From positions 124,001 to 188,000 of the forward strand of contig NZ_QJSP01000002.1 of the NCBI RefSeq assembly GCF_003217475.1: DNA of 64,000 nt, read 5' to 3'. The notes beneath the pieces were generated by a model that ran no database searches, was not told the DNA's origin, and saw nothing but the letters and a program-made list of their open reading frames with translations. A program made the position numbers and the translations under genes. How positions within the stretch are numbered: the stretch's first letter is position 1; every line of letters begins with the position of its first letter. Below, piece by piece: positions 17,905 to 26,136 of this stretch. Source of the stretch: Williamsia limnetica. Lineage in GTDB: Bacteria > Actinomycetota > Actinomycetes > Mycobacteriales > Mycobacteriaceae.

Positions 17905-17970
17905 CCGATCTTGGTGGGTTTTGGTGAGCGTCACCTGGGCAAACAGTCGCCGAAACCCACCAAGATCGGA
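17905..17970 (+). repeat. Dispersed palindromic element, copy B
   Basis: The left arm CCGATCTTGGTGGGTTTTGG and right arm CCGAAACCCACCAAGATCGG flank the loop core ACCTGGGCAAA. It lies between the cyp125 terminator and the stop of the convergent NTF2-like gene. Confidence 0.85.
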
Positions 17971-17976
17971 GCTCGG

Positions 17977-18420
17977 CTATGCCTTGCGGACGGAATTGAT
18001 CGTCTTCTCGACTTCCCAGAACGCACGGAGGGCGGCGAGTTTGCCGTCGGCGTTCGCCCGGTAGGTGAACACCCCGCGGGCCTCGGAGATGTGACCGTGG
18101 ATGTGGGTGATGATCTTGCCGATGTAGGCGACCTCGTTGCCGCAGATGATCTCTTCGTCGAAGGCGAACTCGATCTGCTCGGTGGTCCCGATCGACAGGT
18201 CCCAGAAATCGCTGATGCGATCGTGCCCGGTGAAGCCGATGCCCTCCTCGTCGAACATCGACGGTCCCACGGGGTCCTGCACGATGCCGTCCTCGGCAAA
18301 GAGGTTGACCCAGGCTGCCTTGTTCCTCGACCCCACGTACTCGCGGGACAGGCGTCCGGCGACCACCGCGGGGTTGTTGGAGCGGTCAATGTTCAGGTAG
18401 GCGGGTTCCGCTTTTGTCAT
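17977..18420 (-). CDS. NTF2 / ketosteroid-isomerase-like protein
   Basis: A protein of 147 residues with an NTF2-like fold. The segment SREYVGSRNKAAWVNLFAEDGIVQDPVG is the start typical of this family, followed by FTGHDRISDFWDLSIG and a closing strand region LAALRAFWEVEKTI. It is the last gene of the DUF35-ltp4-ltp3 operon (36 bases after ltp3). It may isomerise or hydrate a CoA-linked intermediate or simply bind one; no catalytic Asp pair of true ketosteroid isomerase could be assigned with confidence. Confidence 0.75.
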   Translation of the reverse strand: MTKAEPAYLNIDRSNNPAVVAGRLSREYVGSRNKAAWVNLFAEDGIVQDPVGPSMFDEEGIGFTGHDRISDFWDLSIGTTEQIEFAFDEEIICGNEVAYIGKIITHIHGHISEARGVFTYRANADGKLAALRAFWEVEKTINSVRKA

Positions 18421-18456
18421 GGTGAATCCGATCGGTGAGTAGGTTGGTCCGCCGGG

Positions 18457-19632
18457 TCAGTGGGTGGGCTTGTCAGCGCCCACGAGCCACATCGAGAAGT
18501 ATTGCGAACCACCGCCGTAGGCGTGGCCGAGTGCCTTGCGGGCATCTTTGACCTGGTGATCGCCGGCTTTACCCTGCACCTGGATGGCGGCCTCGGCGAA
18601 ACGGATCATCCCGGACGCACCGATCGGGTTCGACGACAGCACACCACCGGACGCATTGACCGGGAGCTTGCCGCCGATCGCGGTCTCGCCGGACTCGGTC
18701 AGCTTCCAACCCTCGCCTTCGGGTACGAATCCCAGATTCTCGAGCCACATGGGTTCGAACCATGAGAACGGTACGTAGATCTCGGCGGTGTCGATCTCCT
18801 CGAGTGGGTTCGAGATGCCGCCGGCCTTCCACAGCGCGGCAGCGGCGTCGCGTCCGGCCTGGGGGCTGACGGTGTCACGGTGCGAGTAGGCGAGTGGCTC
18901 GGTGCGCATCGCCGACGCGTGGATCCATGCGACCGGAATGCCTTTGGCGACAGCGTCGTCGGCGGTCTGCTCGTCTGCGATGACCACTGCGCAGGCGCCG
19001 TCGGACGACGGGCAGGTCTCGTCGTAGCGGATCGGGTCCCACAGCATCTTCGACTCCATCACGCTCTCGACGGTGATGTCGGGCTGATGCAGGTGCGCCA
19101 ACGGATTGAGGGCACCGTTCTGACGGTCCTTCGCAGCGACGATGGCGCCGATGTGATCGGGTGCGCCGGTCCTCCGGATGTAGGAGCGGATGTGCGGCGC
19201 GAAGAAACCGCCGGCCCCGGCTCCCACCGGCATGGTGAACGGAACCGGAATCGACAACGCCCACATGGCATTCGACTCCGACTGCTTCTCCCAGGCGATC
19301 GCGAGCACCCGTTGGTGCACTCCGGAGGTGACCAGCGATGCACCGACGTTGGCGGTGGATCCGCCGACCGAGCCCGCGGTGTGCACGCGGATCAGCCGTT
19401 TGCCTTCCGCACCCAGTGACTGCGCGAGCGCGAGCTCGGGCATCATCGCACCCTCGAAGAAGTCGGGTGCCTTGCCGATGACGATGGCGTCGATGTCGTC
19501 CATCGACACCTGGGCGTCGAGCAGCGCCTTGTCGATCGCTTCCCGGCACAGGCCGGCCATCGAGACATCTTGGCGTTTGGCGACGTATTTGGTCTGGCCG
19601 GTGCCCAGCACCGCCGCGCGATAGCGACCCAT
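18457..19632 (-). CDS. ltp3: Ltp3, SCP2-thiolase-fold aldolase-like protein
   Basis: A thiolase-fold protein of 391 residues of the lipid-transfer / SCP2-thiolase group. In Rhodococcus, ltp3 and ltp4 are required to degrade C24-branched sterol side chains. The place of the thiolase nucleophile reads HTAGSVGGSTANVG, with no Cys, so it cannot be an ordinary thiolase; retro-aldol cleavage, as in Ltp2, is the likely reaction. The C-terminal VNASGGVLSSNPIGASG replaces the usual GHP motif. The ATG shares one base with the ltp4 stop (TGATG). It corresponds to Rv3523. Confidence 0.9.
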   Translation of the reverse strand: MGRYRAAVLGTGQTKYVAKRQDVSMAGLCREAIDKALLDAQVSMDDIDAIVIGKAPDFFEGAMMPELALAQSLGAEGKRLIRVHTAGSVGGSTANVGASLVTSGVHQRVLAIAWEKQSESNAMWALSIPVPFTMPVGAGAGGFFAPHIRSYIRRTGAPDHIGAIVAAKDRQNGALNPLAHLHQPDITVESVMESKMLWDPIRYDETCPSSDGACAVVIADEQTADDAVAKGIPVAWIHASAMRTEPLAYSHRDTVSPQAGRDAAAALWKAGGISNPLEEIDTAEIYVPFSWFEPMWLENLGFVPEGEGWKLTESGETAIGGKLPVNASGGVLSSNPIGASGMIRFAEAAIQVQGKAGDHQVKDARKALGHAYGGGSQYFSMWLVGADKPTH

Positions 19633-20699
19633 CAGATGTTTCCTCCGCGTGATTCGGGCTTGTTTCCGGCGAGCGCGACGACCATGTTCTGCTGCAGCAA
19701 CGGACCGCTGGTGGCGTGGGCCAATGCGGTATCCGCATCCCCGTTGAGGATGGCGGTGGCGGCGAAGCCGATGCGTTCGAGCCCCGCCGAGAACAGCGGA
19801 TTGGCGGCCAGGGCGCCGCCGGACGGGTTGATGAGGACCGAGTCGTCAAGGCCAAGTTCGGCCTTGAGGATCAACTCTTGATGGGTGTAGGGCGCGTGCA
19901 GCTCGGCGACATCGAACTGGCGGTTGCTGCCGAGTGCCGTATCGCCTGCGAGTTTCGTCGACGGCGACTTCGTCAGGTCGCGCGATCCGAAGTTGGGGGT
20001 GTCGATCCGGTGATCCCAACCGGTGATCCACGCCGGGTTGGCGACGAGCTCGCGCGCGCGGTGTTCGCTGGCGATGATGATGGCGGCGGCGCCGTCGGTG
20101 TACCGGCAGGTGTCATGGGCCCGCAGGGGATCGGCGACATACTCGCTGCGCAGGAGCTCCTCGGCAGAAGTGTTGTTACCGCGAGCTGCGACCGCGGCCA
20201 TGTCGGCCTCGGTCCACGCTCCGGAGTCGATGCCGGCGCGGGCTTGCAGCGCGGCAAGTGACCGGGCGTCGGGCCACAGCGGCGCGACGGTGTGGGGGTC
20301 GGTTTGCAGCGTCAACACCTGATCGGTGTTGGACGCCGATGGCTTGCCGAATCCGTAGGCGAGCGCGACGTCGACCTCGCCGGTCGCGATCTTCACCCAG
20401 GCCTCGTAGAGTGCCCAGGCTGCGTCCATCTCGACGTGCGACTCGTTGATCGGCGGAACGGCCCCGATGGAGTCGATTGCCGAGATGAATGAGAATGCCC
20501 GGCCGGCGAGGTAGTCCGACGACCCCGAGCACCAGAAGTCGATGTCGGTGCGGACGATGCCGAGGTCGGCGTAGAGCTTCTGGAAGCACGGCACCAGCAT
20601 CTCGACGCCGTTGGTGGTGCCGAAGGTCTGATCGACGTGCGGGCTGTGTGCGAAGCCGATGACGGCGATCGGCGGCATCTCCCGATGGGTGCTGGTCAC
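19632..20699 (-). CDS. ltp4: Ltp4, SCP2-thiolase-fold aldolase-like protein
   Basis: A protein of 355 residues, companion of Ltp3 (Rv3522). It starts with IAVIGFAHSPHVDQTFGTTN. The nucleophile position reads PPINESHVEMDAAW, again without Cys, and the C-terminal motif is NPSGGALAANPLFSAG. CRYTDGAAAIIIASEH is conserved with ltp3 (CPSSDGACAVVIADEQ). It probably forms a complex with Ltp3 and the DUF35 protein for retro-aldol shortening of branched side chains. The GTG start overlaps the DUF35 stop by four bases. Confidence 0.9.
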   Translation of the reverse strand: MTSTHREMPPIAVIGFAHSPHVDQTFGTTNGVEMLVPCFQKLYADLGIVRTDIDFWCSGSSDYLAGRAFSFISAIDSIGAVPPINESHVEMDAAWALYEAWVKIATGEVDVALAYGFGKPSASNTDQVLTLQTDPHTVAPLWPDARSLAALQARAGIDSGAWTEADMAAVAARGNNTSAEELLRSEYVADPLRAHDTCRYTDGAAAIIIASEHRARELVANPAWITGWDHRIDTPNFGSRDLTKSPSTKLAGDTALGSNRQFDVAELHAPYTHQELILKAELGLDDSVLINPSGGALAANPLFSAGLERIGFAATAILNGDADTALAHATSGPLLQQNMVVALAGNKPESRGGNI

Positions 20700-21715
20700 A
20701 GGTGATCCTTGTAGGAGTCGTAGTCGGCGTCGGGTTCGCCCGACGGTCGGAAATGGCTGATGTTGCGAAGCGTGTGGTCCCACTCCTCGCGGGGGCGCCA
20801 CACGGCCTCGACCCGCATGCCCATGTGCACCTCGTCGGCCTCGACGTCGAGGATCAGATGCAGGAAGGGGATGTCGGATCCGTCGAGCAGCACATATGCG
20901 GCGACGTACGGGGGTTTGATCTGCTGACCCAGGAACGGCACGTTGACGATGCAGAACGTGGTGACCACGCCCTTGTCGGAGACCTCGACGCGTTCGCCGG
21001 TCGGGTTGCCGTCGGTGGGGTCGGCGCCGCGGGGCGGGAAGTAGACCGGCGCGCCCGGCCCGGTCCGGCCACCGTAGAGCTTGCCCTCCTTGAGGCCCTG
21101 GAGGTACCAGGTCTCCTCGATGGACGCGGTGTGCTCGATGGTCAGGCCCAGCGGGGTCGTGATCATGACACCGTCGGTGTCGGACGGTTCGCTGGTCCGT
21201 GGTGCCGCGGGCTCGGCCTCGTCGCCGAGTGCGAAGTGGGCGATGTCGTCGATGCGGCCCGTGCGGTCTGTCTTCCAGACGGCATGCACGCGGGCTCCGG
21301 TGCTCAGGGCGTCGGGCCCATCGGCGGCCACTGCGTGCAACAGGCTGGTGCCGGCGCCGTCGAGCTCGATGAGTGCCCATGCGAAGGGCTCGGAAAGCGG
21401 TTGCCCCTCTATGGGTTCCGCCATCCAACTCCATGACTTGACGGTCCCCACCTCGGACACCTCGACGAAGTCGTCGATCTGGGCCCTGGTGACCGGGTCG
21501 AACTCGACGGGTGGGACGTACACTGTGCCGTCCGCGCTGCGACCACCGATGATTTTGCCCTCGAGAAGGCCGCGGGCAAAGCGCCCGAGCACCGGCCCGA
21601 GAGACCGTGTGTAATCAAAGGAGTTGTGCAGTGGTGCGGACAGGACTGGATCGTCCGGGTCCTCGATCGGTGCGACTACGGCTGCGAATCCTGCGGATAT
21701 CTGGCTGACGCTCAC
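20696..21715 (-). CDS. Tandem DUF35 / OB-fold protein (Rv3521-like)
   Basis: A protein of 339 residues with two related halves. Each has the DUF35-type strand pattern (first KSWSWMAEP...FAWALIELDGAGTS, second TTFCIVNVPF...YVAAYVLLDGSDIP). DUF35 partners supply the acyl-CoA binding surface for SCP2-thiolase aldolases, as ChsH2 does for Ltp2. Only one Cys is present, so the zinc ribbon often found in this family is absent. The GTG at 21715 is chosen because the KstR box at 21725-21738 lies directly upstream. No ribosome binding site is evident, so the mRNA may be leaderless. Confidence 0.85.
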   Translation of the reverse strand: MSVSQISAGFAAVVAPIEDPDDPVLSAPLHNSFDYTRSLGPVLGRFARGLLEGKIIGGRSADGTVYVPPVEFDPVTRAQIDDFVEVSEVGTVKSWSWMAEPIEGQPLSEPFAWALIELDGAGTSLLHAVAADGPDALSTGARVHAVWKTDRTGRIDDIAHFALGDEAEPAAPRTSEPSDTDGVMITTPLGLTIEHTASIEETWYLQGLKEGKLYGGRTGPGAPVYFPPRGADPTDGNPTGERVEVSDKGVVTTFCIVNVPFLGQQIKPPYVAAYVLLDGSDIPFLHLILDVEADEVHMGMRVEAVWRPREEWDHTLRNISHFRPSGEPDADYDSYKDHL

Positions 21716-21724
21716 AGAATCGAG

Positions 21725-21738
21725 TAGAACAGGTTCTA
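21725..21738. promoter_or_regulatory. Perfect KstR box between the DUF35 gene and the LLM gene
   Basis: TAGAACAGGTTCTA is a fully symmetric match to TnnAACnnGTTnnA. It can serve both the minus-strand DUF35-ltp4-ltp3 operon and the plus-strand oxidoreductase. Confidence 0.9.
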
Positions 21739-21781
21739 GATTTGTTCGCAAGGACTTGGTTGATCAGGAGGTCACGGGCGC

Positions 21782-22819
21782 ATGAAGCTGGGTTTGCAAC
21801 TGGGGTATTGGGGTGCCGCGCCGATACCTGACGCACCGGCGCTCATCGCGGCCGCCGAGGCCGCCGGCTACGAGGCCGTGTTCACCGCTGAGTCGTGGGG
21901 ATCGGACGCCTACACACCACTGGCCTGGTGGGGTTCGCAGACGTCCACGATCAAGCTGGGGACCGGCATCGCGCAGCTGTCGGCGCGGCCGCCGACATCC
22001 GCGGCGATGCATGCGCTGACCCTCGACCATCTGTCCGGCGGACGGCACATCCTGGGGCTCGGTGTGTCGGGGCCGCAGGTGGTCGAAGGGTGGTATGGCG
22101 AGCCGTTCGCGAAGCCGCTCGCACGCACCCGGGAGTACGTCCAGGTGATCCGCGACGTACTCGCCCGGGAGGGCCGGGTGACGAATGACGGGCCGCACTA
22201 TCCGCTGCCGTATCCCGCAGACGCCCCCGGCTCGACGGGCCTCGGTAAGTCGCTGAAGCCGATCACGCATCCTTTGCGGGCTGACCTGCCGATCTGGCTC
22301 GGTGCAGAGGGTCCCAAGAACGTCGCGCTGAGCGCCGAGATCGCGGACGGATGGCTCGCGATCTACTACACGCCGCGGCTGGCGGACATGTACGAGCAGT
22401 GGCTCGCCGAAGGCTTCGCGAGGGCCGGCGCCAGGAAGACCCGTGACACGTTCGAGGTTGCCGCCACGGTCCAGGTGGAGATCACCGACAACGTCGCCGC
22501 CGTCATCGACGCCTACCGTCCGTCGACCGCGTTGTACGTCGGCGGCATGGGCGCCAAAGAACAGAACTTTCACGCCGAGGTGTACCGGCGCATGGGCTAC
22601 GCAGACGTCGTCCGCGACATCGGGGAGAAGTTCCTGTCGGGACGCAAGGACGAGGCCATCGCCGCGGTACCCGACGAGATGGTTCTCGAGACGTTGATCG
22701 TCGGCGACGAGGAGTCGGTGCGAGGCCAGATCAAACACTGGGAACAGGCCGGCGTCAGCATGCTGATGGTGACCACCCGCGACGTCGACCAGATCACCCG
22801 ATTGGGCACCCTCGTCTGA
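21782..22819 (+). CDS. Luciferase-like F420-dependent oxidoreductase (Rv3520c-like)
   Basis: A TIM-barrel protein of 345 residues of the bacterial-luciferase-like family, F420-type by its start MKLGLQLGYWGAAP and by HILGLGVSGPQVVEGWYG. In M. tuberculosis the counterpart Rv3520c lies in the same block beside Rv3521-Rv3523. It may reduce an enone or oxidise an alcohol in sterol side-chain degradation; the substrate is not established. AGGAGGTC upstream gives a strong ribosome binding site. The KstR box 44 bases upstream suggests sterol induction. A second KstR-like site overlaps the stop region. Confidence 0.87.
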   Translation: MKLGLQLGYWGAAPIPDAPALIAAAEAAGYEAVFTAESWGSDAYTPLAWWGSQTSTIKLGTGIAQLSARPPTSAAMHALTLDHLSGGRHILGLGVSGPQVVEGWYGEPFAKPLARTREYVQVIRDVLAREGRVTNDGPHYPLPYPADAPGSTGLGKSLKPITHPLRADLPIWLGAEGPKNVALSAEIADGWLAIYYTPRLADMYEQWLAEGFARAGARKTRDTFEVAATVQVEITDNVAAVIDAYRPSTALYVGGMGAKEQNFHAEVYRRMGYADVVRDIGEKFLSGRKDEAIAAVPDEMVLETLIVGDEESVRGQIKHWEQAGVSMLMVTTRDVDQITRLGTLV

Positions 22820-22833
22820 GTGAACATGTTCTA
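22820..22833. promoter_or_regulatory. Orphan KstR-like box after the LLM gene
   Basis: GTGAACATGTTCTA fits the KstR consensus except for the first base. It starts one base after the stop at 22819 and faces a convergent gene, so it has no promoter to control in the present arrangement. Confidence 0.6.
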
Positions 22834-22860
22834 GAATTGCTCGCGCCCGCCTTGGTGCCC

Positions 22861-22886
22861 GACGCCCGAGTTCAAACATGGGCGTC
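22861..22886. repeat. Hairpin right of the LLM gene, left flank of the AbiEi/DUF559 gene
   Basis: The stem GACGCCC / GGGCGTC encloses GAGTTCAAACAT. The core GTTCAAACATGGGCG (22870-22884) recurs in inverted orientation at 23936-23950, beyond the other end of the gene, with one mismatch. Confidence 0.5.
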
Positions 22887-22906
22887 GCGCTTCCTGGTGG
22901 GCGCGG

Positions 22907-23827
22907 TCACGCAACCCGTGACTGCGAGAGCGCATGACGGATACGGTTGGCGACCAGGCGCGGTGTGTCGAGATCCGCGGATGACCACCGAACGATCCGC
23001 CAGCCCTGCTCGACGATCCTGTCGGCGCGATATTTTTCTCGGTTGAGCACCGATCGGACGTCATCGGTTTTGTACTTGACCACGCCGTCGGCCTCTCCGA
23101 TCACCCGGTGCTCGACCCAAGCGAAATCGACGCGGGCCAGAAACTGTCCGTGAGCGTCGAGGACCTCGTACTGGAGTGTGGGCAGCGGAAGTCGGGCATC
23201 GAACATCGACACACGGCTCCGGCTCTCCAGTGCCGATTCACTCCGGGCATCCATCATCGCGATGGCCCGCCGTGCTTTCGGATGGCCGGGAAAGCCCGCG
23301 ATTACGTCGAGTTCTGCGAGCAACTCCGTGACTGTGCACAGTCCGCGGTGAAGTGCGGCGTCGCCTGTCACAACTGCGGATGCGGTCGACGACCGACGCG
23401 CCAGGTCGACGATCGCGCGTGCGGGGCTGCTGACCAGGACGCCGTCGATCCGCAGCGAGGCGGTCCGGCGTGCGTCGCGGTGAATCCGAATGCGCTTGGA
23501 ATTTCGGGACCCGGTCCCGGAGTTATTGGTCGGCTGAACGAGGTGGACAACACGCGGATCCACACCCCACAGCGGCAATCCGTAGACGGCGGCCGCGGAT
23601 TGAGCGCCGAGAACATAGTTGCCGCCGAGCTTGCGCAACGTTGCCTTGCTGAGTTCGCCGTGTCGCGTCTCCATCGACTCATTCCACAACGCCGGGCTCG
23701 CGTAGATGCCAGGTGCGAGCGACCTGATCGTGTTGCCAATTAGAGCTGTCCGGATCTCAGAAGGCGTGTGCCCCTTTGTAATCAATTCCGCGCGGGTGGC
23801 GGCACCCTGCCACTGGTTGGTGTCCAT
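22907..23827 (-). CDS. AbiEi-type HTH plus DUF559 nuclease-like protein
   Basis: A protein of 306 residues. The N-terminal part (about 8-50: TRAELITKGHTPSEIRTAL, then APGIYASP) is the winged-helix domain of AbiEi-type antitoxins. The C-terminal part (about 225-300: FLARVDFAWVEHRVIGEADG, then NREKYRADRIVEQGWRIVRW) is DUF559, related to very-short-patch-repair-like endonucleases. No AbiEii toxin gene is next to it. This fusion is common and multicopy in actinobacteria and its role is unknown. By eye it is somewhat less GC-rich than its neighbours. ATG 23827 is chosen; an in-frame ATG lies 24 bases upstream. Confidence 0.7.
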   Translation of the reverse strand: MDTNQWQGAATRAELITKGHTPSEIRTALIGNTIRSLAPGIYASPALWNESMETRHGELSKATLRKLGGNYVLGAQSAAAVYGLPLWGVDPRVVHLVQPTNNSGTGSRNSKRIRIHRDARRTASLRIDGVLVSSPARAIVDLARRSSTASAVVTGDAALHRGLCTVTELLAELDVIAGFPGHPKARRAIAMMDARSESALESRSRVSMFDARLPLPTLQYEVLDAHGQFLARVDFAWVEHRVIGEADGVVKYKTDDVRSVLNREKYRADRIVEQGWRIVRWSSADLDTPRLVANRIRHALSQSRVA

Positions 23828-23927
23828 GGACTGATGATGGACCCATCTCACATGGGCTCGACCCCGGCGGAGGCTTGCCTGTGGAGGGCTGATCGAACTG
23901 TGGATAACCCCCTCGCGCCCATTGCAA

Positions 23928-23965
23928 TGCGCCGCGCCCATGTTCGAACATGTGCGTGGCGCATC
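23928..23965. repeat. Hairpin between the AbiEi/DUF559 gene and the CYP gene
   Basis: The outer stem ATGCGCC / GGCGCAT contains the perfect 14-base palindrome CATGTTCGAACATG (23940-23953). It lies 18 bases after the CYP stop and may end its transcript; it shares a core with the hairpin at 22861-22886. Confidence 0.5.
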
Positions 23966-23982
23966 AAACGATGCGGCAGCTG

Positions 23983-25407
23983 TCAGCGTCGCCGGATGCG
24001 CAGCCGCAGGCCTGACGGCATCAGGGTGAGGCGTTCGGTGATCGCCAGTTGGTAATCGGGATCGGCGGGTTCGAACTCGTAGCGCTGCAGCAGGCGAGCA
24101 AGCAGCAGGACGGATTCGTGGAGTGCGAATTGCCTGCCGATGCAGGCCCGTTCGCCGGTGCCGAAGGGTTTGTACGAGTGCGCAGGCCTCTTCTTCACCT
24201 CGGCCGCCAGGAAGCGGTCGGGGTCGAAACGTGAGGGATCGGTCCAGACGTCGGGGTCGCGGTGCAGCTTCGGGAGATGGACGATGGCCCAGTCGCCGGG
24301 CGACATGTCGTAGCGGTCCGCGACGACGGTCCGTTCGATCGGTCCGCGTGAGAACCCCGGAGCGGTGGGCCACAGCCGCAATGATTCATCGATGATGCGT
24401 CGCAGGAGCCGGAACTTGGCCACCTGCTCGAAAGCCGGCTCGGCGTCGGAGTCGACGATCGAGTCGACCTCCGCATGCGCGCGGGCGAGGAGTTCGGTGT
24501 CTTGAGAAAGATGGTGAAGTGCGAATGACAGTGCGCCGGAGGTTGTCTCGTGACCGGCGACGAGAAAGGTGAGGATCTGATAGCCGATGTTTCGGTCGTC
24601 GAGAACGTCGTGCTCCCGAGCGGCGTTCTGGCTGAGCATGATGGCCAGGAGGTCGGTCTCGCCGTTGTCCCCGCGCTGCCGGCGGGCGGCGATCAGCTCC
24701 TCGAGCATGGTGTCGATATAGCGCTGATGGCGAGCGTTTGCCCGGATCATCAACGCGGACAAGGCCTGAGACCCGGGTAGTCCGGACAGGCCACCCGTTC
24801 GCTGGCCCGTCTTCAATGCGGCGACCATCGCCGACACGAAGGCGTGCGGGGTGTCGCGCTCGAATGACCCGAGATCTTCACCGAATGCGGCGCGGCTGAT
24901 GGTCTCCAGGGTCAGCCGCGTCATGTCGGGCGCGACATCGATGACATCGCCGCGACGTTCCCAGAAGGTGAAGAGATCGGAGATCGCATCCAGCATGAGC
25001 GGGTGATAATTCTGCATCGCCGATCTGGTGAACGCGGGCATCAGCAGGTCATGTGCCAGGCGCCAGTTGCGCTCGCCCGTCGCTGCGGTGAAAAGTCCGT
25101 CGCCCGCGAAGGAGCGCAGGGCGGCGACCCCGGGGGTCAGGACCTTCTGGAACCGGGACTCGTCGCAGAGTTCGGCGGTGACCGCTGCATTGCCGACGAA
25201 TACGAATCGCTGCCGGAAGGCCTGGAATTGCACTATCGGCCAGATCTCGTCGGGCCAGTCGAGCATGCTCAGGACCGGTCCGCCGATCTTGATCGAGCGG
25301 ACATCACCGAGCAGGCGGAGCCGGCCGGGTGGATGGGGGAATTGTTGTCCCCAACGGTTCGGGCCGACGAGTTCACGAAGGGTGGGCAGCTCGGTGGTTG
25401 CGGCCAT
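23983..25407 (-). CDS. Stand-alone P450-BM3-like (CYP102-type heme domain) cytochrome P450
   Basis: A P450 of 474 residues that resembles the heme domain of P450 BM3: CDESRFQKVL, RSFAGDGLFTA, FLVAGHETTSGALSFAL (I helix), DESLRLWPTAPGFSR (ExxR region) and the heme loop PFGTGERACIGRQFALHE. CYP102 enzymes hydroxylate fatty acids near the end of the chain. Here the protein stops after the heme domain, so the fused FMN/FAD reductase of BM3 is absent and a separate redox partner is needed. ATG 25407 has AAGGAG just upstream. A TetR gene is divergent across a perfect inverted repeat. Confidence 0.9.
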   Translation of the reverse strand: MAATTELPTLRELVGPNRWGQQFPHPPGRLRLLGDVRSIKIGGPVLSMLDWPDEIWPIVQFQAFRQRFVFVGNAAVTAELCDESRFQKVLTPGVAALRSFAGDGLFTAATGERNWRLAHDLLMPAFTRSAMQNYHPLMLDAISDLFTFWERRGDVIDVAPDMTRLTLETISRAAFGEDLGSFERDTPHAFVSAMVAALKTGQRTGGLSGLPGSQALSALMIRANARHQRYIDTMLEELIAARRQRGDNGETDLLAIMLSQNAAREHDVLDDRNIGYQILTFLVAGHETTSGALSFALHHLSQDTELLARAHAEVDSIVDSDAEPAFEQVAKFRLLRRIIDESLRLWPTAPGFSRGPIERTVVADRYDMSPGDWAIVHLPKLHRDPDVWTDPSRFDPDRFLAAEVKKRPAHSYKPFGTGERACIGRQFALHESVLLLARLLQRYEFEPADPDYQLAITERLTLMPSGLRLRIRRR

Positions 25408-25427
25408 GACGCTCCTTATTGGAGATG

Positions 25428-25460
25428 GGTTCAATAGCGAGTGTGTGCCGCTATTGAACC
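25428..25460. promoter_or_regulatory. Operator-like perfect inverted repeat between the CYP and tetR genes
   Basis: GGTTCAATAGCG, a nine-base spacer, then CGCTATTGAACC: 12-base perfect arms. It lies between the divergent starts and is probably where the adjacent TetR protein binds. Confidence 0.75.
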
Positions 25461-25482
25461 TGTGTCAAGTAGTGTGGGCCGG

Positions 25483-26136
25483 GTGGCCGCACGTACTCGT
25501 CGCTCTCCCGAGGACCGCCGCAAACAGTTGCTGGATCTGGGCGCTCAACTCTTTGCCGACCAGCACTACGACGACGTCCACATCGAGCAGGTCGCCGAGC
25601 TGGCGGGGGTCTCGCGGGGCCTGCTGTATCACTACTTCCCGACCAAACGTGCGTTCTTCGCCGAGCTCGTCAGACGCGAGACGCGCGCGATGATGGCCGA
25701 TTCGACGCCCGATCCTGCGCTCGGTGTGCTCGACCAACTCCGGCACGGCATCGATGTCTATCTCGCCAACTGCCTCGCCAATCGACGCGGTTCCCAAGCC
25801 ATCTACCAGGGGGCGGCCAGCTCGGATCCCGAGGTACTCGCGCTGATCGAAGAATCGACCAGGGTCCAGGAAGAACGCATCTTGAACGCTCTCGATCCCG
25901 GTTCGTCCCACCCGCGGCTGTTGCAGATCACCGTGCGCAGCTGGCTCGTCATGATCCGTAGTGCATGCCATGCCTGGCTGGCCGATCCCGATGACGGAGT
26001 CGATGCCGTCGATCTTCGCCAGATGGCCGAGCATGCGCTGCTCGGCGCCTTGTTCGGTTTGCCTGACTCTGCCCGGCCTGCGAACTTGGCGGTCCTGATC
26101 GATGACGCCGCGCGACGCGAGCCGGCCGATGGCTGA
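25483..26136 (+). CDS. TetR-family regulator, divergent from the CYP gene
   Basis: A regulator of about 217 residues. The HTH region is visible: QLLDLGAQLFADQHYDDVHI, EQVAELAGVSRGLLYHYFPTK. The C-terminal half (NCLANRRGSQAIYQGAASSD) is of the fatty-acid or xenobiotic-sensing sort with no assigned ligand. GTG 25483 is taken; GTG 25474 and an earlier frame start at 25441 inside the operator are less likely. It probably represses the divergent P450 and itself through the repeat at 25428-25460. Its stop overlaps the next gene by eight bases. Confidence 0.82.
   Translation: MAARTRRSPEDRRKQLLDLGAQLFADQHYDDVHIEQVAELAGVSRGLLYHYFPTKRAFFAELVRRETRAMMADSTPDPALGVLDQLRHGIDVYLANCLANRRGSQAIYQGAASSDPEVLALIEESTRVQEERILNALDPGSSHPRLLQITVRSWLVMIRSACHAWLADPDDGVDAVDLRQMAEHALLGALFGLPDSARPANLAVLIDDAARREPADG

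Noticed and set aside
22907-23827. Complete AbiE toxin-antitoxin system
   Set aside because: Only the AbiEi-like HTH is present, fused to DUF559; there is no AbiEii nucleotidyltransferase gene next to it.
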